From Elusimicrobiaceae bacterium (GTDB lineage Bacteria; Elusimicrobiota; Elusimicrobia; Elusimicrobiales; Elusimicrobiaceae), in contig JAEELM010000008.1 in assembly GCA_016282685.1 (NCBI GenBank), positions 30,737-94,736 on the forward strand: DNA of 64,000 nucleotides, in the 5' to 3' direction. Position 1 is the stretch's first letter. Every line of letters starts with the position of its first letter. Shown here piece after piece: positions 39,533-48,611 of this stretch. Both the position numbers and the translations under genes were made by a program. Under the pieces are notes generated by a model. That model saw only the letters and a list, made by a program, of their open reading frames with translations, ran no database searches and was not told the DNA's origin.

Positions 39533-41389
39533 ATGAAAGTATTGCCCAGCATTCAAACACCTCATGATTTACGCCTAATCAAAAAGGAACTTCTTCCCAC
39601 TTTATGTGAAGAATTGCGTGCCAGCATTTTGGAGACGGCCAGTAAGAATGGGGGACATTTGGGTTCAAGTTTAGGGGCTGTAGAATTAATTACCGCTCTA
39701 CATTACGTATTTAATACCCCGGAAGATCAAATTGTTTTTGACACTGGACACCAAGCATACGCTCACAAATTATTAACTGGACGGCAAAAAAAATTTTCTA
39801 CTATTCGTAAAAAGGGAGGCCTAAGTGGTTTTCCAAAACGTAAAGAAAGCAAATACGATGCCTTTGGCACAGGCCATGCTTCTACTGCAATTTCCGCTGC
39901 TCTAGGCCTGGCAATTGCACGTGACCAAAAGAAAGAAAATCATAAAGTAATTGCTCTGGTGGGAGATGGTTGCTTAACCGGTGGAATGGCTTATGAGGCC
40001 ATGCAAAATGCCGGTCTGTTACGTACTGATTTACTTGTAATTTTGAACGATAATCAAATGTTTATTTCACAACGGGTCGGGGCTTTGGGAAAGGCTCTTA
40101 CCAAACTACTCGCCACAAAATATGTACAATTAGCCGAAGAGAAAGCCACCAATTTTTTAAAACGTTTTGATGAATTTGGTAATAACGCCGCCAAACTAGC
40201 CAAAAGAGCTCGTTCTATTCTGTTTCCCGGCACTCTGTTCGAAGAAATGGGGTTTCGCTATTTTGGGCCGGTCAATGGGAATGATTTAAATGCTCTATTA
40301 GAGGTATTGGAGACCCTTAAAGATGTAAAAGGGCCCGTTATCCTCCACACCGTTACAAAAAAAGGAAAAGGATACGAACCTGCCGAATTAAATCCCACTA
40401 AGTTTCACGGCGTTGGCATTTTTGATGTGGATACGGGAGATCCCTTGGGAAAATCTAATACCATAACCTTCACTAAAGCCTTTTCAAAAGCTCTTGTAAA
40501 GTTAGCGACTAAAGATTCCTCCATTACGGCAATTACAGCCGCTATGCCAGAAGGAACTGGTTTAGATGCTTTTCGGGAAAAATTTCCTGCTCGTTATTTT
40601 GATGTGGGTATTGCGGAAGAACACGCTGCTACTTTCGCCGCTGGTTTGGCCGCCGGCGGTGTAAAGCCAATTGTAGCACTTTATTCAACTTTCTCTCAAC
40701 GCTGCTACGATCAAATTTTACATGATATTTGTCTCCAGAACTTACCGGTTGTATTTGCATTAGACCGAAGTGGTATCGTCGGAGAAGACGGGCCAACACA
40801 TCACGGCGTTTTTGACATAAGCTTTCTGCGTTCTATTCCCAATTTAATTTTAGCTGCTCCAGCAGATGAAAATGAACTTCAGCATCTACTTAAAACAGCT
40901 TTTGAAGCGAAAGCCCCTTTTATTTTGCGTTATCCCAGAGGAGCTGGTGTAGGAATTACACTCGAAGAAGAATTAAAAACACTTCCCATTGGAAAAGGCC
41001 ATTGGATGAGAAAAGGGAAGGATGCTACCATTTTGGCCATTGGAAATCGAGTCTATCCAGCTATGGAAGCCGCTGAATTATTGGAGAAAAAAGGAATAGA
41101 CTGCGGCGTAGTCAATATGCGATTTGTGAAGCCATTAGATACACAAATTATTGACCAAGCCCTTAAAAATTCCCCGCATCTCATAACGGTAGAAGACAAT
41201 ATGCTGGCTGGGGGATTCGGCTCGGCCGTAGCTGAGTATCTGGCTGACAAAAAATCCCAAGTGCAATTGATTCGTTTGGGAATTGCAGATAAATTTGTAG
41301 AACATGGTAAAGTAACAGAATTATATGAACAATTAGGCTTAGATGCTATGGGTATCGTCCAACGCATTATGCAAGCCCATATCAAGTGA
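39533..41389 (+). CDS. dxs: 1-deoxy-D-xylulose-5-phosphate synthase
   Basis: GGHLGSSLGAVELITALHYVFNTPEDQIVFDTGHQAY, GIVGEDGPTHHGVFD. Confidence 0.96.
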   Translation: MKVLPSIQTPHDLRLIKKELLPTLCEELRASILETASKNGGHLGSSLGAVELITALHYVFNTPEDQIVFDTGHQAYAHKLLTGRQKKFSTIRKKGGLSGFPKRKESKYDAFGTGHASTAISAALGLAIARDQKKENHKVIALVGDGCLTGGMAYEAMQNAGLLRTDLLVILNDNQMFISQRVGALGKALTKLLATKYVQLAEEKATNFLKRFDEFGNNAAKLAKRARSILFPGTLFEEMGFRYFGPVNGNDLNALLEVLETLKDVKGPVILHTVTKKGKGYEPAELNPTKFHGVGIFDVDTGDPLGKSNTITFTKAFSKALVKLATKDSSITAITAAMPEGTGLDAFREKFPARYFDVGIAEEHAATFAAGLAAGGVKPIVALYSTFSQRCYDQILHDICLQNLPVVFALDRSGIVGEDGPTHHGVFDISFLRSIPNLILAAPADENELQHLLKTAFEAKAPFILRYPRGAGVGITLEEELKTLPIGKGHWMRKGKDATILAIGNRVYPAMEAAELLEKKGIDCGVVNMRFVKPLDTQIIDQALKNSPHLITVEDNMLAGGFGSAVAEYLADKKSQVQLIRLGIADKFVEHGKVTELYEQLGLDAMGIVQRIMQAHIK

Positions 41390-41395
41390 GGTTAT

Positions 41396-42211
41396 ATGAA
41401 AAAACAAAAAGTTTCCGCTACCAAACATGGTTCTTCGTATATCAAGGCATATGAAGACGTCGAACTGTTAAAACAAGATATAATGCGCCCGGTGCGTATG
41501 GAATTAGAAGTCCTCAAACCGGAATTGTATTTTAAACATTTTGGCATCAATGAAACAATCGTTTGTTTTGGAAGTGCGCGCATTCCTCAAGGAAAGGATG
41601 TTCAAAAGAAAATTCAACAAGCTCAAAAAGCCTTGGAAAAGGATCCCTCCAATGTTAAATTAAAACAACAACTGGCTGCCATTAAAGGCCTCTCTTCTTT
41701 ATCCAGATATTACGACGAAGCCCGCCGTTTTGCCAAAATTGTTGTAAAAGAATCGCACAACCGCCTGACAATAGTAACCGGAGGAGGCCCTGGTATCATG
41801 GAAGCTGCCAATCGTGGGGCTTTTGAAAACGGGGGGACTTCCGTCGGGTTAAATATCACTTTGCCACATGAACAATTTCCCAATCAATACATTTCCCCGA
41901 ACTTGGCTTTTTTATTCCACTATTTTGCCATTCGTAAAATTCATTTCGTTATGCGTTCCAAAGCTTTTGTGGTATTCCCGGGTGGGTTTGGAACTTTCGA
42001 CGAACTTTTTGAGATCTTAACATTGGTACAAACCGGTAAAAAATCACGTATTCCTGTTATCCTGGTTGGAAAAAGTTTTTGGAATAAAGTGATTAATGTT
42101 AAAGCATTGGCACAATACGGAGTTATCTCAAAAGAAGATGCTGCCGCTCTTCCTATTGTAGATACTGCGGAAGATGCCTGGAAAGAAATTGTCAAATTTT
42201 ATAAACGATAA
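41396..42211 (+). CDS. LOG-family protein (cytokinin riboside phosphoribohydrolase-like)
   Basis: TGGGPGIMEAANRGAFENGG and FPGGFGTFDELFE. Confidence 0.9.
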   Translation: MKKQKVSATKHGSSYIKAYEDVELLKQDIMRPVRMELEVLKPELYFKHFGINETIVCFGSARIPQGKDVQKKIQQAQKALEKDPSNVKLKQQLAAIKGLSSLSRYYDEARRFAKIVVKESHNRLTIVTGGGPGIMEAANRGAFENGGTSVGLNITLPHEQFPNQYISPNLAFLFHYFAIRKIHFVMRSKAFVVFPGGFGTFDELFEILTLVQTGKKSRIPVILVGKSFWNKVINVKALAQYGVISKEDAAALPIVDTAEDAWKEIVKFYKR

Positions 42212-42230
42212 TTGAAATTTCTTTTGTAAT

Positions 42231-42260
42231 AAAAATCCCCGTTTATTACCGGGGATTTTT
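42231..42260. terminator. Terminator
   Basis: AAAAATCCCCGTTTATTACCGGGGATTTTT. Confidence 0.8.
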
Positions 42261-42262
42261 AT

Positions 42263-42317
42263 AGGACCTAAAATTTTCTGGGTCCTTTTTCTTTCTTATC
42301 ATAGGCCCAAGGGCCCT
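42263..42317 (+). promoter_or_regulatory. Tandem inverted-repeat leader (A AGGACCTAAAATTTTCTGGGTCCT; B GGCCCAAGGGCC)
   Basis: Shares layout and spacing with 8945-8998 and 43303-43356. Confidence 0.6.
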
Positions 42318-42378
42318 TTTATTCTTGCTTGTTGTTTTGATTAAATAAAGGAAAAGCGAAAAGTGTGAGGAAATCAAA

Positions 42379-43254
42379 ATGAAAAAATTTGTGTTATGTT
42401 GCTTATGTATCCTCGTTTCTCTATTCACCTATGCCCAAGGCGGTAAAATTTTATCATCGGCAGGAAAAGCATCTGTTCGTACAGGAGAAATGTTAATCCC
42501 GGAAATGGTACCTTCGGCCACAGGTGGATTTATGGGATGTTTTTTCATCTCTCAAATGGAAAAATATTCATGCCCAGCAACTTTATCCCAACAATCGGCC
42601 GCTGCTCCTACTTTGCCAAATGTAAACGTGGATACAGGGGCCTTAGTCAATAAAATTTCCCGAGTTGCTACTGCTCAAATCCGCCCGCCGTTAGTCCCCC
42701 CTCATTTTCAGGGAATTCCTGCATACTTAAAGAAAAATTTAACAGAAGAAGTGCTTCAAAAGACGGAAGGAAGTACTCACCTTTTGGAAGAACCTTTTCC
42801 CGGTTCTGCGGCTTTTTCTTTTAAAGCGGGGAGTTCAGAAGCGGACATGCTATCAACCCAATTAAGACAAGATTTACAATCTGCATTTGAAGAAATGACA
42901 CAAGAGCTGGAGTCACAACTGAAGAATCCTTCTATCACTCCCACTATAGCAGAAGTTCGTGTAGGAAGAATTTTAGATATTCAAACGAGATTGCGCACAA
43001 TAGCCGCTTTATACTTAGAACCAAAAGATGCGCAAATAGTCTTAGCTATCGACACAAAACTCTCTTGGTTTAGGTATTATTATTCTACTCTGGCGGGTAA
43101 TCCAACTGCCATTCCAGGGACTTATCTCCGTTCTAACAAACCGGTTTCCCCCCAAGCACGTTTCCAATCTTGGAATGACACTTTTTGGGGTTCTAATAAT
43201 AAAAAATTATTGATTACACCAAAAGAAATTCTGCCTTATCAACACAACAAATAA
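42379..43254 (+). CDS. Secreted protein, paralog family 2 (divergent)
   Basis: Signal peptide; C-terminal LSWFRYYYSTLAGNPTAIPGTY matches W.[KE]YYY..L.G....P.S.W of the 12.3-15.3 kb cluster. Confidence 0.65.
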   Translation: MKKFVLCCLCILVSLFTYAQGGKILSSAGKASVRTGEMLIPEMVPSATGGFMGCFFISQMEKYSCPATLSQQSAAAPTLPNVNVDTGALVNKISRVATAQIRPPLVPPHFQGIPAYLKKNLTEEVLQKTEGSTHLLEEPFPGSAAFSFKAGSSEADMLSTQLRQDLQSAFEEMTQELESQLKNPSITPTIAEVRVGRILDIQTRLRTIAALYLEPKDAQIVLAIDTKLSWFRYYYSTLAGNPTAIPGTYLRSNKPVSPQARFQSWNDTFWGSNNKKLLITPKEILPYQHNK

Positions 43255-43273
43255 CTATTTCTCCAACAAAAGC

Positions 43274-43302
43274 AAAATCCCCGGTTTTTCCGGGGATTTT
43301 TT
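43274..43302. terminator. Terminator
   Basis: AAAATCCCCGGTTTTTCCGGGGATTTTTT. Confidence 0.85.
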
Positions 43303-43356
43303 AGACCTAGTATTTTCTAGGTCTTTTTTCTTCTATATTGTAGGTCTAAAGACCCT
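43303..43356 (+). promoter_or_regulatory. Tandem inverted-repeat leader (A AGACCTAGTATTTTCTAGGTCT; B GGTCTAAAGACC)
   Basis: Same layout as 42263-42317 with compensatory stem changes. Confidence 0.6.
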
Positions 43357-43396
43357 TTTTCTCTCTTTTTTCATTTGATTAAATAATAGGTAAGAT

Positions 43397-44305
43397 ATGA
43401 AAAAATTATTAATGTTTTGCCTATTCATTTTTTCCATTGGTACCGGTAGCTATGCTCAAGTCTCTAAAATTGTTACCTCTACCGGAAAAACCGCTTTTTC
43501 TGCTATTGAAGAAAATTTACCGACAATGTCAATCGCCATGGCGCCAGCGGCCGGAAGTTACTTTCGAACACAAATATCCACGACTATTCCCAATCCTTCA
43601 ACCATTTCTTACCCACAATCTCTTGCCAATGGAGCATTGACTACTCCTTCCATAAACAATTCTGTAGATGCAAATTATTTATCTGCTCAAATGGCACGCT
43701 CTCTTCGTATAATTTTACCTTTTACCCCAACCGATTTTAAAGAAATACAACGACCGATAGTTGATGATTTAGCAAAAGAAACCTTACGTAAAACTACCGC
43801 AAAATATGACATCTTGGCACGGCAATTTTCTAATGAGCCCTCTATCACCCTTAAAAGGTCTATTTTTGTGAAAGATATAAACGATAGATATGTAAAACTT
43901 TATCAAGGCAGCTTATCATTTATTCAAGAAATGCTAAAAGAATTAAAACAGCAAAACACGCACGAAACAACTATCTCCCCCGTTAAAGCGGAAGTACAAT
44001 TCGGTAGAATTTTAGAAACACAAACCGCTTTACGAAATTTTGCAATTGAATATCTTCTAGATAACTACTATGCAACCGAAGGTGCCTCAAGAAAAATAGT
44101 GCATTTGGATATCCTTCTGTCGCAATTTAGATATTTTTATTCTACGGTTGCGGGGAATCCTTCTGCAGAACCAACGGGAGATCCCGTTATATATACCATT
44201 GTATCAGAAAAAATTCGTTTTATCGTTGAAGATTGGGCTAGGAGTGTCCGGAAAGGAAGGCCATTACTAAAACGATCCGAATTGCCTTTTCAACACCACA
44301 AATAG
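43397..44305 (+). CDS. Secreted protein, paralog family 2 (divergent)
   Basis: Signal peptide; LSQFRYFYSTVAGNPSAEP; same ending (LPFQHHK vs LPYQHNK) as 42379..43254. Confidence 0.65.
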   Translation: MKKLLMFCLFIFSIGTGSYAQVSKIVTSTGKTAFSAIEENLPTMSIAMAPAAGSYFRTQISTTIPNPSTISYPQSLANGALTTPSINNSVDANYLSAQMARSLRIILPFTPTDFKEIQRPIVDDLAKETLRKTTAKYDILARQFSNEPSITLKRSIFVKDINDRYVKLYQGSLSFIQEMLKELKQQNTHETTISPVKAEVQFGRILETQTALRNFAIEYLLDNYYATEGASRKIVHLDILLSQFRYFYSTVAGNPSAEPTGDPVIYTIVSEKIRFIVEDWARSVRKGRPLLKRSELPFQHHK

Positions 44306-44321
44306 CATCTTTAAATCCAAT

Positions 44322-44354
44322 AAAACTCTCCAAATAAAAACTTTGGAGAGTTTT
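44322..44354. terminator. Terminator
   Basis: AAAACTCTCCAAATAAAAACTTTGGAGAGTTTT. Confidence 0.75.
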
Positions 44355-44374
44355 TATCTAAAACGCATCTAAAT

Positions 44375-45118
44375 TTAGTGGGTAATTCTTTCCCAAAAAG
44401 ATTTTGTTTTTTGAGGGAGAAGCTTGGGCTCAATCCACCCCATCAGAATACCTTTTTCATTGATAACCGGCAAAGAGTCTATGCCTCTTTCTACAAAGCA
44501 TTTATGTGCTTTTTCAATTGTATCAGTCAAATGGAGTGATTGAATAGTTGCCATAACAGATCCACAGACAGATTCTTTGCTATAAAACGCAAGTTCCGCC
44601 GTACGAATACCCCCCTTCAAAACGCCTTCTTTATCTGTTACGAAACAGATTAAAGGCAATTTTTTACGAGGTAAAGTTTTTAGCCGTTCAATAAGCAAAT
44701 TTATTTTAGTTTCTGTACGAACTGCCACAAAATCTGTGTTCATCCAACGGGCTACACTCTGCTGGGTATATTGACTGGATTGTTCTAGCAATTGCACGAA
44801 AGATTTATCCAATACTGCACGCAAGCGAGTTTGGTAGGGAGATGAAAATTCTTTCCATAGCTTCAAAGCTTGATTTACTTCCAAATGTGCCAAAATGTAA
44901 GATGCCTGTTTAAGAGGTAATCGACGTAAGACAGCCGCCGCTTTTGCCGGAGTCATTTGATTCATACACGTTACTAATGTATGTGCCTTCAAACCTCCTA
45001 CCAACAAAATAATCTCATGCGTTGCCAAGGTTTCTAAAGCCTTGGCAGCCTGTGAAGGATCAGCCGAAATAAACTTTTCGGTCATTACGGAGGCCAAATT
45101 CTGCATAGGATTATTCAT
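44375..45118 (-). CDS. MgtE-N-like plus CBS-pair cytosolic protein
   Basis: MTPAKAAAVLRRLPLKQASYIL MgtE-N-like repeats, then CBS motifs (LHLTDTIEKAHKCFVERGIDSLPVINEKGILMGWI); no TM segment. Confidence 0.7.
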   Translation of the reverse strand: MNNPMQNLASVMTEKFISADPSQAAKALETLATHEIILLVGGLKAHTLVTCMNQMTPAKAAAVLRRLPLKQASYILAHLEVNQALKLWKEFSSPYQTRLRAVLDKSFVQLLEQSSQYTQQSVARWMNTDFVAVRTETKINLLIERLKTLPRKKLPLICFVTDKEGVLKGGIRTAELAFYSKESVCGSVMATIQSLHLTDTIEKAHKCFVERGIDSLPVINEKGILMGWIEPKLLPQKTKSFWERITH

Positions 45119-45171
45119 ATAATTTATTATAATAAATTAACAAGCCCAAGGGCCAATAACGAGAGGACTTT

Positions 45172-46359
45172 ATGCTATTTAACAAACCGATTCACGAGTT
45201 AACATTTGAAGATGTCGTAGCTTTTTGTGAACGCCAACTCCCGGAGAACAAACAGTTGGATTACAAATATATGCTGCCCAAAAATCATGAGAAATTTGCC
45301 AAAACCATTGCCTCTTTTGCTAATGCCTTGGGTGGTACCATTATCGTGGGCGTTCAAGACGACAAAAATGATAAACCCTGCCCTCCATACACAGGCATTG
45401 CCTACCACGAAAAAATCCGTAATTCTATCGAAGACATCATCCAAACCTATATAGATCCGGTCGTATTTGTAGATATTAATATTTGCGTTAACAAAACAAA
45501 AGATCGTATGTTTATTGTTATTAATATTCCACAAAGTAATTTGACTCCTCATTTGGTAGGGAAACTGAAACGCGCTTATATCCGCACAGGGCAATCTAGC
45601 CGTCCGGAAACAATCGTACATCCGGAAAAGTTGCCTTGGTTATTGGATCATCGTCAAAAATCTGAAAGATTGCGTCATATCTTATACGACAAAGCGGAAA
45701 GCCACTTTGAGAACTACTTAAAGACTCTTACAGCTAATGTAGAACGACAAAGCGTGTGCACCATGTCCGTTGTTCCTATGTATCCTGAAGAACCATTAAC
45801 AGACTATAAAAAACTACCCAAAATTGTGCAAACAGCTTCTGCAAAAGCATCTTACGGGGTAATGGCCAACCCGGTCTACCCTTTAATTTCCGTGCAAGAT
45901 GGAGTGGCTATTATCTCTAATGAACGCGGCATATACAAAATGACAGAATTCAACGCTTATGGACTTTTGATGAATAAACAAATTGTTTCCGCCGAGAAAC
46001 CTGTCAACGGACACCCTTCCAAAACAATTCGTTTGGAAACATTGGGACAGAATTTGACATTATTTCTTCTTACTGCACGAAAATTTTTAGAACAATTGCC
46101 CAGCGGCGGTACTTTTGTATTCCGTTTCAAATTAAATAATATCCGGGCCGTACGTGCCTTATTGGGGAACACACAAGCCACCGTCTTAGAAGATTACTTA
46201 CGCATGGATCGGTCTCTTTCTTTAACCGATCTACAAGGCGGACTGAAGATTTTGTTAGAGGATATTCTGCATGAAGTTGCTTGGTCTTTGGGGATGATTG
46301 TTAAGGAAGAAACCATTACGCAATTGGTACATAACTGCTTAAAGGAAATAAAAGAATGA
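45172..46359 (+). CDS. Schlafen/AlbA_2-domain putative DNA-binding protein
   Basis: QLDYKYMLPKNHEKFAKTIASFANALGGTIIVGVQDDKN ... KRAYIRTGQSSRPE. Confidence 0.8.
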   Translation: MLFNKPIHELTFEDVVAFCERQLPENKQLDYKYMLPKNHEKFAKTIASFANALGGTIIVGVQDDKNDKPCPPYTGIAYHEKIRNSIEDIIQTYIDPVVFVDINICVNKTKDRMFIVINIPQSNLTPHLVGKLKRAYIRTGQSSRPETIVHPEKLPWLLDHRQKSERLRHILYDKAESHFENYLKTLTANVERQSVCTMSVVPMYPEEPLTDYKKLPKIVQTASAKASYGVMANPVYPLISVQDGVAIISNERGIYKMTEFNAYGLLMNKQIVSAEKPVNGHPSKTIRLETLGQNLTLFLLTARKFLEQLPSGGTFVFRFKLNNIRAVRALLGNTQATVLEDYLRMDRSLSLTDLQGGLKILLEDILHEVAWSLGMIVKEETITQLVHNCLKEIKE

Positions 46360-46808
46360 AAGGTTTTACTTTAATTGAAACGTTAGTCGTAGTGGTCATT
46401 ATTGGCATTTTAATTGCTGTGGCTCTTCCCTATTATCGCAATGCAACAGAAAGTGCCCAATTAACGGAATTAGTTGTATTGTGGGGCCGCCAAAAAAATT
46501 TTATTACCGGGAATCAAATGGATTCAGCCCAAGCCGATAAATTAACGCAACACTTGCAAGAAGGAAAATTGAAGAAATTTACGGGACGTATCTTCTGTCG
46601 CGAAAACACCCAAGATTTATGTTGGGAAGCAGAATTTACGAAGATAAATCCAAATGAACCCCTACAATACAAGATACAAACTACAGATAACTTCCGCCAT
46701 TTAGTTTGTATTCCAGAAAATAGTGCTGGGCAAAATTTTTGCGAATCTCAAGCAAACGACACTACCCCCCTTGAACTGAACGGGGCTACCGCTTATCAAA
46801 TCCGTTGA
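46356..46808 (+). CDS. Type IV prepilin-like protein
   Basis: Class III signal MKGFTLIETLVVVVIIGILIAVALPYY; ATGA overlap with upstream gene. Confidence 0.9.
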   Translation: MKGFTLIETLVVVVIIGILIAVALPYYRNATESAQLTELVVLWGRQKNFITGNQMDSAQADKLTQHLQEGKLKKFTGRIFCRENTQDLCWEAEFTKINPNEPLQYKIQTTDNFRHLVCIPENSAGQNFCESQANDTTPLELNGATAYQIR

Positions 46809-46812
46809 GATT

Positions 46813-47802
46813 TTATAAAGATTCCAACATGGCGGGAATTACTTCGTATAGATCCCCTTCCACCGCATAGTGCGCTGTTTTCATAATAGGAGCATTGGGG
46901 TCTTTATTAATTGCCACAACAACATCCGCACCACTCATACCTGCCATGTGCTGAATTTGGCCGGAAATACCACAGGCAATATAAAGTTTAGGTTTGACAG
47001 TACGTCCAGTCAGTCCAATTTGATAACGATAATCAATCCATCCATTATCTACCGGAGGACGCGAAGCAGCAACTGTTCCTCCCAGACGTTCTGCTAATTG
47101 TGCCAATAATTGAAAGCCTTCTTTTTTTCCAATACCGCGGCCACCAGCCACAATAACCTTTGCTTCTGATAAATCCAAATCATTCCCTTTGTTTTTAATA
47201 AATTCTATGAATTTTGCCAAAGAGGTATGTTGGGTCGCATCAAACGGAAAACGGATAATCTCTCCCTTCCGCCCTGGTTGGGGCACCGCTCTTTCATAAG
47301 ACATGGGACGTAAGGAACACATTTCCGGCCTTGTTTTGGCACATGTGATAGTAGCCATTAAATTCCCGCCAAAAGTAGGGCGTGTAGCATAAAGCTGCCC
47401 ATCTTCTTGGTGAATTTGCACATCCGTTGCATCAGCTGTTAATCCCGTTCCAATAAAAACAGCGGTCTTGGCCGATAGAGCACGCCCTCGATTGGTTGCC
47501 GGAATTAAAAATTTATTTGGCTTGTATGTTTTCACAAGAGAATTGAGCACTTTTGCATAAACATCATCTATATAATGTTCCAGATGAACATCATCACATA
47601 TATATACACAATCGGCGCCACGCTCTATTAAATCTTGTGCAAATGATTCTACTTCAAAACCCAAAAGTACAGCACATAATTTTTCATGTAATTCATCCGC
47701 TAATTTACGTCCAGCCGTTAACAATTCATACGCTGTTGGACTTAATTTTCCACGTTGAACTTCCGCAAGAACCCATACATTTTTATAATCCGCTTTCGCC
47801 AT
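46813..47802 (-). CDS. etfA: Electron transfer flavoprotein subunit alpha
   Basis: VIVAGGRGIGKKEGFQLLAQLAERLGGTVAASRPPVDNGW, IACGISGQIQHMAGM, INKDPNAPI. Confidence 0.96.
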   Translation of the reverse strand: MAKADYKNVWVLAEVQRGKLSPTAYELLTAGRKLADELHEKLCAVLLGFEVESFAQDLIERGADCVYICDDVHLEHYIDDVYAKVLNSLVKTYKPNKFLIPATNRGRALSAKTAVFIGTGLTADATDVQIHQEDGQLYATRPTFGGNLMATITCAKTRPEMCSLRPMSYERAVPQPGRKGEIIRFPFDATQHTSLAKFIEFIKNKGNDLDLSEAKVIVAGGRGIGKKEGFQLLAQLAERLGGTVAASRPPVDNGWIDYRYQIGLTGRTVKPKLYIACGISGQIQHMAGMSGADVVVAINKDPNAPIMKTAHYAVEGDLYEVIPAMLESL

Positions 47803-47813
47803 AGTTGAATCCC

Positions 47814-48611
47814 TTAAATAAAATGATTTTCCTTAAGCAACGCTACCAATTTTGTTCCCTTTTCTTTACCGTTATTTCCCTCAACAATCGTAGCTGTATT
47901 TTCATGTTTAGGAGTAAACGATTTCACTACTTTCGTTGGGCAATTTGCAATTCCCAACATTGTTTTATCCGCTTGGATATCATCTGCGTTCCACGTAACA
48001 ATGGTTGCTTTTTTGGCTGCCAAACGACCTTTGACACTTCGAACACGCGGTTTATTAATCTCTTTGACAACTGAAAGAACACATGGAAAAGGCAATTCAA
48101 GCACTTCACTTCCATCTTCCGTCAAACGTTCTACTACAATAGATTTTTTACTTACGCGTATTACTTTCTTTACAAATGCGGCATTAGGAAGGTTGAGCCA
48201 AGCAGAAATTTGCGGACCGATATGGCCGGTATCACTATCATTGGTTTGTTTGCCACAAATAATCAAATCGACCGGAGACAAACCATTAATTTTTTCGATT
48301 CCTTTAGCTAAAGCATAGCTGGTAGACCACGTATCTGAACCTGCCAAAGCACGATCCCCTAATTGATACACTTCATCCGCCCCACGGGCAATGCTATCAC
48401 GCAATACTTGTTGAGCTTGCGGCGGCCCCATGGTAATAACAGAGACACGCCCCCCCTCTTGCTCCTTCAATGTTACCGCTTCTTCCAATGCATATTCATC
48501 AAAAGGATTGATGGCACTTTCCGAGCCGGAACGAATCAAACATCCCGTTGCGGGATCAATTTTTACATTATCAGATTTAGGGGTTTGTTTTACACATACT
48601 AAAATATGCAT
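47814..48611 (-). CDS. etfB: Electron transfer flavoprotein subunit beta
   Basis: MHILVCVKQTPKSDNVKIDPATGCLIRSGSESAINPFDEYALEEA; CGKQTNDSDTGHIGPQ. Confidence 0.96.
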   Translation of the reverse strand: MHILVCVKQTPKSDNVKIDPATGCLIRSGSESAINPFDEYALEEAVTLKEQEGGRVSVITMGPPQAQQVLRDSIARGADEVYQLGDRALAGSDTWSTSYALAKGIEKINGLSPVDLIICGKQTNDSDTGHIGPQISAWLNLPNAAFVKKVIRVSKKSIVVERLTEDGSEVLELPFPCVLSVVKEINKPRVRSVKGRLAAKKATIVTWNADDIQADKTMLGIANCPTKVVKSFTPKHENTATIVEGNNGKEKGTKLVALLKENHFI

